A stretch of DNA of 64,000 nt from Polystyrenella longa. Its GTDB lineage: Bacteria; Planctomycetota; Planctomycetia; Planctomycetales; Planctomycetaceae. The DNA lies in contig NZ_CP036281.1 of the NCBI RefSeq assembly GCF_007750395.1, forward strand, positions 5,665,001-5,729,000, written 5' to 3'. Shown here in pieces: positions 28,374 through 38,382 of this stretch. Position 1 is the stretch's first letter; every line of letters starts with the position of its first letter. The notes under the pieces are model-generated. The model worked only from the letters and a program-made list of their open reading frames with translations. It made no database searches and was not told the DNA's origin. A program made the position numbers and the translations under genes.

Positions 28374-29882
28374 CCGTATCGTAAATTTATTCAGCCGATG
28401 TTGAAACCGAGTGATTTCAAGTGGTTGTGTTGCTTACCAGCGACGGATCTCGAACGAGTTTCGTTTCATGACCTGAGAATTGTGATCGGAATTGGCGTGA
28501 AAAGGGACTTCCGAGCGCAGCGGTAGCGGAGAATAACGCACGAGAATTGCGGCCTGCGAGCGACGTCGTGTCACGCAGCGTCGCGGTAGTAATACTTGAG
28601 CAGACCACCGAGACGTTCGCGGCATTCAACCTTACCGGCGACGCATCCGACTTCTTCATCAGGTTCAATCAACTGATTGTCGAGTCCCTGATGGTTCCGC
28701 TCGGAATGGTAATGTACAACGTAATCCTTGAGTGACCGTTCGAGTGAAGGATGACCGAAGAAGATCATCTTGTTCAGGCATTCCGTTTTCAGACTTCTCA
28801 TGAATCGTTCGAGATACGCATTCATGTTCGGACTCTTCGGCGGAAGCAGCACCGGTTCGATTTCAGTCTGGTTCTTCAGGAAAGAACGCAGCGGCTGGAA
28901 ACAAGTATCGCGATCAAGGATCAGATGAGACGCGCATTCGAGGAAACCATCGTCGCCAGTCAGGTTGCGTGCAACTTGAGTTATCCATTGTCTGTTTGGA
29001 TTCGTCGTAATCCCCGCGATCTCTACGCGTCGTGATTTCAATTCCATCACTACCATGACGTAGAACGTGGTCAGACCGGTCTTCGTCCAGACTTCTACCG
29101 TGGTGAAATCAACGGCGAATATCGCTTCCTAATGAGCTTTCAGAAACGTCTGCCAGGACATTGAAGCGGGACGGTCTGGGGCAGGCTCGATCCCATTGGC
29201 CTTCAGCACATTCCGCACGGTGGTATCGGTGACGTGAAAACCAACGTTGGACAACGCACCCTGAATTCGATCGGCTCCCCATGTGGGATTCTCTTGCGCG
29301 AACCTCAGAATCTGTTCGACGATCTCCTGTCGAATACGAGGTCGACCAACTTGTTTCTTCTCCGACGAGTAATCCCATTTACGGGCAATCAACTCCCGGT
29401 GCCAACGCAAAATGGTATCGGGAGTGAAGATCGCGCCGAGTTCACTCAGTAACTTCCTACCAAGCTGCTTTCCTTTGACCGCCAGGCGACGACGCTCGTT
29501 ATCGTTCAGCTGGACCCGTTTCTTGCCGACCTTTTCCCGTAGGATGCTATTTTCAGTCTTGAGGTATTCAATCGCCAATTGCTGTTCACGATTCACCCAA
29601 CTTGCCAGAGCAAAGAAAAGAATGTGCCAGGGCTGCATGAGGGAATTCATGGGAACAGTTCCATACGAGAAAGGGAGGTCATATTGGAACTATAGCCACT
29701 CTCTGAGCCGTAGCTCTAAAGAATCGCATATCGCTGTCAGTCTCCACGACCGGATGCAATGGTTGTGCTGATTGCACTGACGTCCAACGTCAGAAGCTCG
29801 TCCGAGAGCAGGGGTAGCCAGTCTCTCTCAGATACCTTAATTTGTAGAGTCTTAAGTTCGGATGAGTTTTTTTACGGTACGG
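28374..29882 (-). mobile_element. Full-length 1,509-bp IS copy, minus orientation
   Basis: The right-end repeat (CCGTATCGTAAATTTATTCA on the plus strand) starts at 28374, and the left-end repeat (ending TTTACGGTACGG) stops at 29882. The length is exactly that of the 58535-60043 copy. The flanks (GGCTTATAC and GGGTGAAG) show no target duplication. Confidence 0.92.
28571..29650 (-). pseudogene. IS transposase inactivated by one nonsense codon
   Basis: The frame from the ATG at 29650 matches the intact 359-residue transposase throughout, but the Trp of the KAHWEAIF motif is TAG instead of TGG (29126-29128). The remainder (AIFAVDFTTVEVWT ... LLKYYYRDAA) stays in frame to 28571. One base substitution therefore separates it from an intact gene, which suggests recent inactivation. 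Confidence 0.9.
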
Positions 29883-30344
29883 GGGTGAAGATCGCGCTGA
29901 GTTCACTTAGCAACTTTCGACCAAGCTGCTTTCCTTTGACTGCCAAGCGGCGACGCTGCTCGTCAGTGAGCAGGATGCGTTTCTTACCGATTTTTTCGCG
30001 GAGGATACTATTTTCGGTCTTGAGGTACTCAATCGCCAGTTGCTGCTCGCGATTCATCCAACTTGCCAGAGCGTAGACGAGCAGGTGCCAGGGCTGCATC
30101 ACCATTTCCATCTAATCAGTTACCAAAGTGCAGGGGAGGGTTACTTTGGAACTATAGCCATTCTCTGAGTCTTAGCACTCCCGAAACGAATATCGCTGCC
30201 AGTCTCCACGACCGGAGACAACGATTGCACTGAATGTAGCGGCGAGAGTTGTTGCCAACTCGTCTGAGAATCAAGGCCGTTGGTGTCTCGCAGACGCCTT
30301 AATTTATAGTGTTTGAAGTTCGGTTGAGTTTTTTTACGATACGA
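29883..30344 (-). mobile_element. 462-bp truncated left end of the IS family (minus orientation)
   Basis: Mirror copy of 26294-26755: same length, same internal break, and the same variant residues in its 79-codon open frame (29872-30111, LTDEQRRRLAVKG). Its outer end ends TTTTACGATACG at about 30344. With its neighbour it forms the same truncated-end-plus-IS unit as on the plus side. Confidence 0.85.
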
Positions 30345-30520
30345 GGTCAGTTTCAGTTCGTCCAAGATTAGGAGCAGTTCATGTCTGACAGACACTGTAT
30401 ATTGCAGTGTTTTCACGTTGGGCTGAGTTTTTTACGGTATGGGAGTCAGTCTCTCACAGCCACCGTAATTTGTAGTGTTATTATATAGGGTACGCGATTC
30501 GATTAATTACTCGATTCAAG
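30345..30520 (-). repeat. Additional IS left-end debris
   Basis: GGGCTGAGTTTTTTACGGTA (30420-30439) is another left terminal repeat, and CCGTAATTTGTAGTGTT (30463-30479) matches the adjoining IS leader. At least one further truncated copy therefore abuts the flavoprotein gene. No gene is seen. Confidence 0.65.
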
Positions 30521-30524
30521 CATG

Positions 30525-32024
30525 TCATGAATCCTTCACTTTTTCCGCAAGTTGTTTTCCAACAAGACGACCACTTGTGAGAGCCCAGGCAATGTGCAAG
30601 CCATGTCCCCAGAGGATCTGCCCGCCGAGACCATTTTGACCGATAGCGAATAAACCGGAAATCGGTTCCCCTTCTGCATTGATTGCCGCAAATCGTTCAT
30701 TAATGGCGACGCCTCCTTCCGTCGTCGTAAAGTAAGCACAGGCCGGACCGAGCAGTACCCAGTCGTTTCCATTGAGAAGTGGGCGTCCCGCCTCTACTGC
30801 TCTTTGATTGTAAGACTTGACCGTGTTTGTGAGTTCTTCAATTGGAATGCTACGTTGCTGAGCGATCTCTTCTATGCTAGTCCTGCGAACCGTAATGTCT
30901 GATCGTAAGTGTTCGTAGTCTTTTATATATGTATATGCAATTTCGGGGGCTGTCGAAATGAAATTTGGCCATTTGCTAAATTCCCCAATCAAACGTTCGT
31001 CGAGCAGCAAATAACATTGCTTGCCCGGCTGCTGAGCGACGGCGATTTCTCGATCGGGACATTTGGTTTCATCACAGAATCGCTGTCCGTTCTGGTTAAT
31101 CAGAATCGCTCCCCTCTCAAAAAGTGAATCCTCCGGATGTTGCCAAGTAACAAGCAGCCGTTTCACCATATGATTCACCACGAACCTGGGAATTAACGGC
31201 AGCATTCTTCCCATCACCTTGGAGAAAAACCCAGATACAGGTAACAACTGCTGAAAAGTCTTACCGGGAGGTGGAATGAACCTGAGTTCAGGCCCGTAGG
31301 TGATTTCCATGTTGAGCAGTTTCGCACCGACCGCTTCCGCCAGGAGATGACCATCCCCAGTCGCACGAGGATTGATCCCGTCAATCGCGGCGAATTCCGA
31401 TCCTTTAAAGCGTTTGAGGATCTCGCTCGAGTTTGCGTAATCACCGGCAGCCAAGACGACTCCCACTTTCGCATAATAGCTTTTACGTTTTTCTTCCCGC
31501 TCGGTAACAACACCTATAATTTCTTCGTTCTCCTGAATCAATTCGACGACTGGCGTCGAACAAATAATCTCACCTCCTAGTTTCTGGAAGCGAGATTGCA
31601 ATGTCGCGATGTATGCTTTTGCCCCGGGAACCACATTATGCATCCGTGGAACCCGGTTGGGGGGTTCAGGGCTGGGACCGTAAAAATGAAGTCCCAGACT
31701 TATTAGCCAGTCAAAGGTTTCAGATGTCTGACTCAGAAAATAATTCCTGAGATCGCCATTATTCTTCGATTCGATTTCAGGTTTCGCAAATAGACCCGCG
31801 TCGATCACGTGATCAGTGAAGGAGTCATTGATTCCCTCAGATTTTTGCAGTGATGTTTCGCAACCGGTAAAAGAACCGACAGCAATCCCTGTCGTACCTC
31901 CTAGCTCTTCTTGTTTTTCGAGAAGAAGAACTTGCGCTCCTGATTCCGCCGCACTAACGGCTGCTGCCAATCCACTGCCACCACCTCCGACTATAATGAT
32001 GTCGTAAGATGTGGTATCACTCAT
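30525..32024 (-). CDS. FAD-dependent oxidoreductase of the fumarate reductase/ketosteroid dehydrogenase flavoprotein group
   Basis: The ATG at 32024 gives 499 residues and places the dinucleotide-binding motif at the N-terminus (YDIIIVGGGGSGLAAAVSAA). The longer frame from 32234 adds 70 residues without family character. LLLEKQEELGGTTGIAVGSF is the typical FAD-contacting segment of the fumarate reductase flavoprotein superfamily. NPRATGDGHLLAEAVGA and the C-terminal GLFAIGQNGLGGQILWGHGL complete the FAD site. No iron-sulfur or membrane-anchor partner is adjacent, so a soluble enzyme reducing or dehydrogenating a small molecule is more likely than a respiratory complex. It lies downstream of the kinase gene, 248 bp away. 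Confidence 0.85.
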   Translation of the reverse strand: MSDTTSYDIIIVGGGGSGLAAAVSAAESGAQVLLLEKQEELGGTTGIAVGSFTGCETSLQKSEGINDSFTDHVIDAGLFAKPEIESKNNGDLRNYFLSQTSETFDWLISLGLHFYGPSPEPPNRVPRMHNVVPGAKAYIATLQSRFQKLGGEIICSTPVVELIQENEEIIGVVTEREEKRKSYYAKVGVVLAAGDYANSSEILKRFKGSEFAAIDGINPRATGDGHLLAEAVGAKLLNMEITYGPELRFIPPPGKTFQQLLPVSGFFSKVMGRMLPLIPRFVVNHMVKRLLVTWQHPEDSLFERGAILINQNGQRFCDETKCPDREIAVAQQPGKQCYLLLDERLIGEFSKWPNFISTAPEIAYTYIKDYEHLRSDITVRRTSIEEIAQQRSIPIEELTNTVKSYNQRAVEAGRPLLNGNDWVLLGPACAYFTTTEGGVAINERFAAINAEGEPISGLFAIGQNGLGGQILWGHGLHIAWALTSGRLVGKQLAEKVKDS

Positions 32025-32272
32025 TAGTTTCGAATACTGTTGTATCTGGCGGAGAGTTAATTCTTCAATCGATTTACTTACCGACTGGATAGGACTCGAT
32101 TCTGAGGACACACGGAACTCCGGGAAGGTGATTCGAAATAAGGTGAGTAGATTCTGGCATGGCATTGGATCGCAGCAGATGGGAATAAACTTCAGAAATT
32201 TCACAACCAATACATGAATTAGCATGAACCTCAACGCAGTGTGGCTGAGTTAAGTTACGATGCAGCTGAGAT

Positions 32273-35200
32273 TTAATCTTGGTTCCAGTCATAGTCGAGG
32301 TAATTAAAAACGGGTATGTTTTGATATTGAAGGCCAACAAATCCAGGAATCTGATCCGAAAATCTGATCGTGTCAATTTCCAAGTAGTCGTCAGTCATCA
32401 GGTAAAGCTTGGTATTTACGTTCCAAATCTTGAGTTGATTGCCATTCATAACTGCGACTAGTGATTGTCCATCCGGTGTAAACCTCACTTCCTTCGGCTT
32501 GTCATCAAAGCCAAGTAAGGTCGACTTCCACTCTCCTGTCGCTGTCTCTCCCAAGAGCACCTTCCGTTCCGAACATGCGGCGGCAATAAGGTCATCAGAA
32601 GGAGAAAAATCGATAAAACCAAAGTCTCCTTTGGGGATCTGTATCGAAGTCGTGCTGTTGTCCTCGAATCGTCGTATCAACAACTGGGTGGCGATGCCAC
32701 ACGCTAACCAGTCATGCTGCTTGGCGAATGAAAAACAATCTATTTTTTTATCGGCTCCAAACGGAAAACTGTGGGCTCCAGTATTCAGGTTTAGAAGCGA
32801 AAGATACTTTCCACGCTCCTTTCCCAGAGGGTCGACGAGCTGGATCGCTGCTAAATCACCCGCGTTGGAGCATTCAATTCGTTCAATTCGCGCCGAAATA
32901 TCAAGCGGCCACGTCTTTAAAACGTGTAGCGTATCCGGATCGCGAGACTGAAGGGTTCCTTGATTTGTGCCGGTAATGAGATGATTGCCTTGGGGAGATA
33001 ACGCGATTGCCACTACCTCCGGAGTATCGGTTACTTTCGTGATTTGAAAGCACTCATTTGCGAAGAGATGGGATTCTAGATGAAGGTCTTCCCGCAAAGT
33101 AACTACGCGTTTTCCACCTACCGTGATTGCTTGAGTCCCTACGGCACCTTCGTCAGATGCTCTCCCTTCGTCGAGAGTTTTGATTGTCTTATGTTGATTT
33201 ATTGATGTAATTGACAAACGCCCTTTTTCTCCGACTGAAACAAAGTGGTCGTTCGTTCGAAGGTGGACGTCGAAGGTTTCTCCCTCTCGGACGAGGTCGG
33301 CGTTAGAGATTTCGAGCAATTGGCCAAAGGCTTGATCTTGATCTATCAGGACCCCATAGAATTCCCCGTTATTATCTACTCTGGATAAGTCCCAACTAAT
33401 TAGCTCCCCGTGGGTATCATCGAAAGTATATAACTTCTGGTTATCCGGGGAGAACTTGAGGAATGAGGACTGTACTGGTCGGAACCAGATGACTTGCTTG
33501 TTTCGTAAGTTCCAAAGAAGTACTTTGCTGCTATTGCCACTTGTAGCAGTAGCAAGCCATTTTCCGTCTGGAGAATATTCGATACATTCGATTTGACTTA
33601 ATTCATAATCCAAATCATGGTGCCACTGCGGAACGCCATCGAATGCGGTGCTCCAGAATTCAACTTTGTCCGTATCGTAACGGGAAACAGCAAGGGTAGA
33701 CTCGTCCGGTGAGAAATTCATATCAGTCAAACCGAGAATATTATTCTGAAATACTCCGACCTGTTTTTGGGCCCGCATGTCATACAATAGAATATCGTTG
33801 TTTACAGTATTCACCGCGACGAAGTTATTTCTCCTTGAAACAGCGATCACATCACTTTGGTATTGAGCATCAGATTTAAACTTCGTTACGGAAAGAGGGT
33901 CTTCATTAATCGTCCCCTTCCATGTGTCTGCGATCTTCAGTAACCCTGAGTCTGTAGAGACGATAATCATTCGATTTTTGTCGAGGTAATCCAAGGCAAA
34001 ACAACTATTGGACTCGTACTGCATTTTTCCATAATGGCCCCATTGTCCGTCTTGAAGCTGGTAAACTTCTGTTAGAAATGTAAGCCATTTTCCATCTGGG
34101 CTGAAGCAGCAAAGATCCTCATCTTCGATACGCCTGTACTCAGGAGACCGGAGGCTCTCTTTTGCCGGAAAGTCGAGCGATTGCAGTTTACCGGTTTGCA
34201 GGCTTAAAAAAAATACGTTTCCTTCGTTGTAAACGCAAGCCCATTTCCCGTCACTAGATAGATCGAAACCACCTGGACGGGTCAGTTCAGGCATTTTCCA
34301 ATGTCTCTCGGGCGTCAACAAGTCCTCAATGTCCTCGCGATGATCGTGTGGATCAGGGATACGGAAAGTCTTGACGAGACCTTTTATATCTGCTGTGTAT
34401 AAAGTCGATCCGTCCTGATTGATTTCTATTGCGGTGATTTCATCCCGATGATGCGTGAGGTGTCTATATTCTTTCGTGAGGAGATTCTCGCGAGCCAGGA
34501 GTCCATTTTTTCTGCCGAAATAGAGATATTGGCTGTCTGGAGAAAACGTCATTGCCGTGTATTGTTCAATTCCATCTGGAATTAAATTCTGAAAGATAAT
34601 TCGACTCTCTTTAAGATCATAAATAATGAGTATTTGATCTTGGTTGATTGTGGCCAGGAGTCGCTTTGATTTGTTGAGACAGGATATGCTGATGCGAGAA
34701 TCCAAATGTCTAAATTCCCCAGTTTTATTACCTGTTTCTGGATCCCAAATTACATGGGTTTCTCCGCGAGAATGACTGATGATGCCATTGTCGTTTTGAC
34801 AGAAACGTGAGAAATACACGACACTGTCATGAGCTGGAATATTCATAAGCAGTTTTCCACTCTGGCAATCCCAAATGCAAATTGTTCCATCGTCCCCCGC
34901 TGAAATGATACGAGAGTCGTCCATTGAGAAATCTAAGTCGTTGATCTCTTTCTGTTTGGTGTGGATCGTGGACAGAACGCTGTAATCGGAAGCGTTAACC
35001 AGGAAGATCAAAGCTTCCTGACCCGCAACGGCCAGGGTCTTTCGATCATGGGATTCAGCGATACGGTAGAGCGGACTACCAGAAAGTTGAATCGATGTCG
35101 TGCCCCCTCGAATGCGTTGCATTAATAGTGGCCATTCAAATCCTCTATAGTCCTTTTTTTCTGTAACGAATTTCTCCGCGTCAAGAATCCCTGCTGCAGA

Positions 35201-36760
35201 GGAAATATCGTCATCCTGATAAGTTTTGAACCCCAGCGCGAATGAAGATGCGTAAGTAGTTTCGATTGCCTGATCCAGAGACTCTTCCGCGACCTTTTGG
35301 CTCGCTTCCATTCTATGTACGGCATCAGAAACCTTAGCAAGTATAACGATACTCATGATGAGCATCAGGGCCATGCCGGCTACAATAGCTGCCGCAGCAC
35401 TTCGATGACGTGAGATCCATTTAATGATGTGCTCTGAAGGCCCTGGTCTTTTAGCAAGTACGGGTTTATTTTCCAGAAATCTACGAAGGTCGTTTGCGAG
35501 CAGGGAGGCAGATACATAGCGATCCTCACTCGATTTTTCGATTGACTTCAGAATAATCGTTTCCAAATCAAGCGGGATCGCCGGATTATATATTCGGCAG
35601 GAGAACGGTTGTTCCTGTTCGATGCGGAACATTATTTCTTCTATAGAACCACTCTCAAACGCTGACTTCAAAGTAAGTAACTCGTATAGTGTGATTCCCA
35701 GTGAATAGATGTCGGTACGGTGATCGACGAATCGTTTGTTACCTGGGATCTGCTCAGGACTCATGTAACGGGGAGTACCAAGTAGCTGGTGAGTGGCCGT
35801 CATTGTGAGGTTATCATCGAGTTTGGCAACACCGAAGTCACCAATTCGCATTTTCCCTTCGCGATCTATCAGTATATTTGAGGGCTTAATGTCACGATGA
35901 ATGATGCCTCGATCGTGGACGTATTGCAGAGCGTCTGCCAGGCAGATGAATTGCTGCACCACATTCCGAATGAACTCTGGCGACTTGATATCGGTTCCCC
36001 CAAAAATGTCTCTGGGATAGTTCTCGCAGTAGTTGTTCATCTTATTGGAGAGATTAACAACAAACGAGCTCTCCTCATCAGGACTGACGTGCAGGGGATG
36101 TTCTTTAAAGTCAGTCTCAACCGTGGTCGCACAAACTTCCGTTGTTGATCGGCTTCGTTGATCGACCAAACGCTGGATTAAATTCGCCAGATTGATTCCG
36201 TCAATCAGAGGCATCACTAGATAAAACGAGTTACCACAGTGACCACAGGTCAGTACCGGAATGATTTGCGGATGATCCATGCGGCTCAGGGCCATAGCTT
36301 CATTCGTAAAACGCTGAAACACTCCGTCGGCTGGCTGCATTCCTGTATTGATCAGCTTAAACGCTACCCTGCGTTTGAGGGATATCTGTTCGGCGGCGTA
36401 CACTGTACCCATGCCACCTCGTGCGATGACGTGCTCGAGATAAAAGTCACCGAGAATTGTGCCTGGTGATACGGGCTCGAGAACTGGGGCAGACCCTTCC
36501 TGAAAATAATTCGAGTCCTGTTGATCGAGAAGACGGGAGAGAACTTCCCTGCATTCGGGCTCTTCAGAAAGTCGTGAATTTTCCAGAGCTTCGTGAACCT
36601 CAATTTCCAGATTCGAATCGTTCGATGTGGACTGTTCGGACCGAAACACTTCGTAGCAATAATCGCAGCTGGAAACGTGATCAAGGAAATCGTTCAATTC
36701 CTGGCTATTGAATTGTTCAGTACGAAGCTCAGGTATCGTTCTGGAATTGGGACAACTCAT
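32273..36760 (-). CDS. Membrane Ser/Thr protein kinase with N-terminal zinc-finger anti-sigma-like motif and WD40 sensor
   Basis: 1,495 residues from the ATG at 36760 (the TTG one codon upstream is less likely). Residues 28-35 contain H-x3-C-x2-C (HVSSCDYC), the ZAS-type zinc-binding motif of anti-sigma factors. The Pkn2/Hanks-type kinase domain spans about 104-430. It has a glycine loop ARGGMGTVY, catalytic Lys in VAFKLI (135), HRDIKPSNIL, DFGVAK and GTPRYMSPEQ, and an unusual insertion of about 70 residues before helix E. One transmembrane helix (about 453-475, IVAGMALMLIMSIVIL) leads to about 1,000 residues of WD40-type repeats (FSPDGKWL, FSPDSQYL, IWDCQSG). It directly follows the ECF sigma factor gene (80-bp gap), as in planctomycetal sigma/kinase pairs, and probably controls it. 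Confidence 0.92.
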   Translation of the reverse strand: MSCPNSRTIPELRTEQFNSQELNDFLDHVSSCDYCYEVFRSEQSTSNDSNLEIEVHEALENSRLSEEPECREVLSRLLDQQDSNYFQEGSAPVLEPVSPGTILGDFYLEHVIARGGMGTVYAAEQISLKRRVAFKLINTGMQPADGVFQRFTNEAMALSRMDHPQIIPVLTCGHCGNSFYLVMPLIDGINLANLIQRLVDQRSRSTTEVCATTVETDFKEHPLHVSPDEESSFVVNLSNKMNNYCENYPRDIFGGTDIKSPEFIRNVVQQFICLADALQYVHDRGIIHRDIKPSNILIDREGKMRIGDFGVAKLDDNLTMTATHQLLGTPRYMSPEQIPGNKRFVDHRTDIYSLGITLYELLTLKSAFESGSIEEIMFRIEQEQPFSCRIYNPAIPLDLETIILKSIEKSSEDRYVSASLLANDLRRFLENKPVLAKRPGPSEHIIKWISRHRSAAAAIVAGMALMLIMSIVILAKVSDAVHRMEASQKVAEESLDQAIETTYASSFALGFKTYQDDDISSAAGILDAEKFVTEKKDYRGFEWPLLMQRIRGGTTSIQLSGSPLYRIAESHDRKTLAVAGQEALIFLVNASDYSVLSTIHTKQKEINDLDFSMDDSRIISAGDDGTICIWDCQSGKLLMNIPAHDSVVYFSRFCQNDNGIISHSRGETHVIWDPETGNKTGEFRHLDSRISISCLNKSKRLLATINQDQILIIYDLKESRIIFQNLIPDGIEQYTAMTFSPDSQYLYFGRKNGLLARENLLTKEYRHLTHHRDEITAIEINQDGSTLYTADIKGLVKTFRIPDPHDHREDIEDLLTPERHWKMPELTRPGGFDLSSDGKWACVYNEGNVFFLSLQTGKLQSLDFPAKESLRSPEYRRIEDEDLCCFSPDGKWLTFLTEVYQLQDGQWGHYGKMQYESNSCFALDYLDKNRMIIVSTDSGLLKIADTWKGTINEDPLSVTKFKSDAQYQSDVIAVSRRNNFVAVNTVNNDILLYDMRAQKQVGVFQNNILGLTDMNFSPDESTLAVSRYDTDKVEFWSTAFDGVPQWHHDLDYELSQIECIEYSPDGKWLATATSGNSSKVLLWNLRNKQVIWFRPVQSSFLKFSPDNQKLYTFDDTHGELISWDLSRVDNNGEFYGVLIDQDQAFGQLLEISNADLVREGETFDVHLRTNDHFVSVGEKGRLSITSINQHKTIKTLDEGRASDEGAVGTQAITVGGKRVVTLREDLHLESHLFANECFQITKVTDTPEVVAIALSPQGNHLITGTNQGTLQSRDPDTLHVLKTWPLDISARIERIECSNAGDLAAIQLVDPLGKERGKYLSLLNLNTGAHSFPFGADKKIDCFSFAKQHDWLACGIATQLLIRRFEDNSTTSIQIPKGDFGFIDFSPSDDLIAAACSERKVLLGETATGEWKSTLLGFDDKPKEVRFTPDGQSLVAVMNGNQLKIWNVNTKLYLMTDDYLEIDTIRFSDQIPGFVGLQYQNIPVFNYLDYDWNQD

Positions 36761-37392
36761 CAAAAGTTCCGGTGAAAGGATGATTTAGGGAGTAACGGGC
36801 AATAGTCTCCCTTCTTTACATCTAACGAACCGTTGTCACGTTACTCTGGTTTTTGTTTGTGTTGAACGTACAAAAGTTCAATTTGCAGGAGCACTCTACG
36901 GCGTGCCATACGGACCGCTGCAGCACTGATTCCCAGTCTACGGCCTATCTGATCGGAGGTCTCCACATTGGCTTCCGTCATCTCGAAGGCCTGCCATGTC
37001 TTGCCTGACACCGAGTTCTTAACATCCTGAAGAATCTTCACTAACGCCTGCTGACGCTCATCAGGAATTGCCTGGTCAATCTTGTGCTCGGAATCTGCAA
37101 CGTCTGATTGCTGTTGTGTGGTGATCTCTTCTAACTTGTTGCGTTTACGACAAAAGTCGATCACTTTATTACGAGTGACCGCATTGAGCCACTTACGAAA
37201 AGAACCTTTATGTTGCCGCTCGAATGATTGCAGGCTGCGATGCACTTCCAGCAAAACGATCTGCATGATATCTGCTGCATCAGCAGACTGTATGCCCGAT
37301 CGACGAATAGATTGGTAGATGAATGGCCCGTAAGTCTCCACTAGCTGATTCCATGATTGGTCATTGTTCTGTCCCGCTTCTTTCAAAAGTGC
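35318..37392 (-). repeat. Inverted 2.07-kb near-identical repeat, copy 1
   Basis: This segment (sigma factor from codon 21, the spacer, and the kinase gene through its transmembrane helix) recurs in inverted orientation at 60401-62475. Coordinates of matching bases sum to 97,793. The 80-bp spacer between the genes is identical, and I noticed only a few substitutions in the part I compared. Confidence 0.9.
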
Positions 37393-37452
37393 CGCATCGG
37401 TAGAACCTGATGGAAATGGCATTGAGGAAGTGGTCATATCGCCGAAAAACAT
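36841..37452 (-). CDS. ECF-type RNA polymerase sigma factor
   Basis: 203 residues (ATG 37452; a second ATG at 37437 is possible). Region 2 is visible in YQSIRRSGIQSADAADIMQIVLLEVHRSL and FRKWLNAVTRNKVIDFCRKR. Region 4 appears as QIGRRLGISAAAVRMARRRVLLQI, a helix-turn-helix contacting the -35 element. There is no region 1.1 or 3, as usual for ECF factors. It lies upstream of, and probably co-transcribed with, the Ser/Thr kinase gene, whose N-terminal zinc motif may hold or release it. The upstream 183 bp (37453-37635) show no gene and should contain its promoter. Confidence 0.92.
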   Translation of the reverse strand: MFFGDMTTSSMPFPSGSTDAALLKEAGQNNDQSWNQLVETYGPFIYQSIRRSGIQSADAADIMQIVLLEVHRSLQSFERQHKGSFRKWLNAVTRNKVIDFCRKRNKLEEITTQQQSDVADSEHKIDQAIPDERQQALVKILQDVKNSVSGKTWQAFEMTEANVETSDQIGRRLGISAAAVRMARRRVLLQIELLYVQHKQKPE

Positions 37453-37635
37453 GTTTTATTTTTCATCAATAAGCTGAATAGAGAAGAGCCAGTCTACCAG
37501 TCTATCGTTTTTCGTTAAGAAATTTCCAATCTTTATGTAGAAATGGAGAAGAATAAATCGTTAGCACGCTTACTGAACTGCGAATGAACTAGGCGATTTT
37601 CAAGTCTTTTGGAGCAGTTCAGGCATTAGTGATGA

Positions 37636-38044
37636 TGACCTGCCCCCCTTAACCGAGTCCAGATCCTGATATACAATTCAGGGTTCTGGATCAGAAAAGG
37701 AGGCCCTCATGCCCGCAAAACGACATTCATCCGAACAGATCATCACCAAGCTCCGGGAAGCGGAGGTCCATCTCTCTCAGGGGATGACTATCCCGCTGAT
37801 GTGCAAAAAGCTCGGCATTCACCAGCAGACGTACTACAAATGGCGTCGGGAATAGGGCGGACTGCGAATGGATCAAGCGAAGCGTTTGAAAGAACTGGAG
37901 AAAGAGAATTCACGCCTCAAGAAACTGTTGGCTGAATCAGAGCTCGACAAAGCGATCTTGAAGGAAGTTGCCCCTGGAAACTTCTGAGCCCTGCGAAACG
38001 GAGCATGGCGGTGAATTTCGTACGGGATTCTTTGGGCCAGGACC
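37636..38044 (+). mobile_element. IS3-family remnant (OrfA with internal stop, OrfB start only)
   Basis: The left end begins near TGACCTGCCCCCCTT (37639). OrfA starts at the ATG at 37710 (MPAKRHSSEQIITKLREAEV, HTH PLMCKKLGIHQQTYYKWRRE). It meets a TAG at 37853-37855, and continues in frame with GLRMDQAKRLKELEKEN (leucine zipper) to DKAILKEVAPGNF. The first residues of OrfB follow (SPAKRSMAVNFVRDSLGQDR). The rest of OrfB is replaced by another IS end at 38045. Confidence 0.85.
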
Positions 38045-38296
38045 GCGTATCGTAAACATATTCAGCCGACGTTGAAAACGAGTGATTCCAAGTGATTGGG
38101 TTGCTGACGAGCGACGGTTTTCGAACGAGATTCGTTTCGCGACCTAAACGCTACTATCAGATTTGACGCGAGAATGACCGTTCGAGTGCAACGGTAGCGG
38201 AGAATCACAACACGAGGATCGGCATCTAATCGAGGCTGATTCAAGCTGCGTCTCGATAGTAATACTTGAGCAGCTCGCCGAGACGTTCTCGGCTTT
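38045..38296 (-). mobile_element. Right-end fragment of the 1,509-bp IS family
   Basis: CGTATCGTAAACATATTCAG at 38046-38065 is the right terminal repeat. The 3' non-coding region and the last codons of the transposase (AGTAATACTTGAGCAG, about 38259-38274) follow, then homology stops near 38296. Confidence 0.8.
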
Positions 38297-38326
38297 CCGG
38301 CGCGTAGGGAGAAATTCAACGGGTTG
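38297..38326. mobile_element. Isolated end of the IS1182-like element
   Basis: CGTAGGGAGAAATTCAACGG (38302-38321) is the reverse complement of the end sequence at 18687-18706, so it is a solo right end left after loss of the element body. Confidence 0.7.
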
Positions 38327-38382
38327 TTAGACAAGTCAAGACTGATGGTTGCGATTCTGAAAAGTCGCGATCGAAAAGATAG

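Noticed and set aside
26294-30344. Short truncated IS ends considered as MITEs
   Set aside because: Each has only a left terminal repeat and retains transposase codons; no right end is present, so they are truncations and not miniature elements.
30141-30416. 91-codon minus-strand open frame
   Set aside because: Lies in the non-coding leader of truncated IS left ends; similar frames recur at each copy because the leader is repeated.
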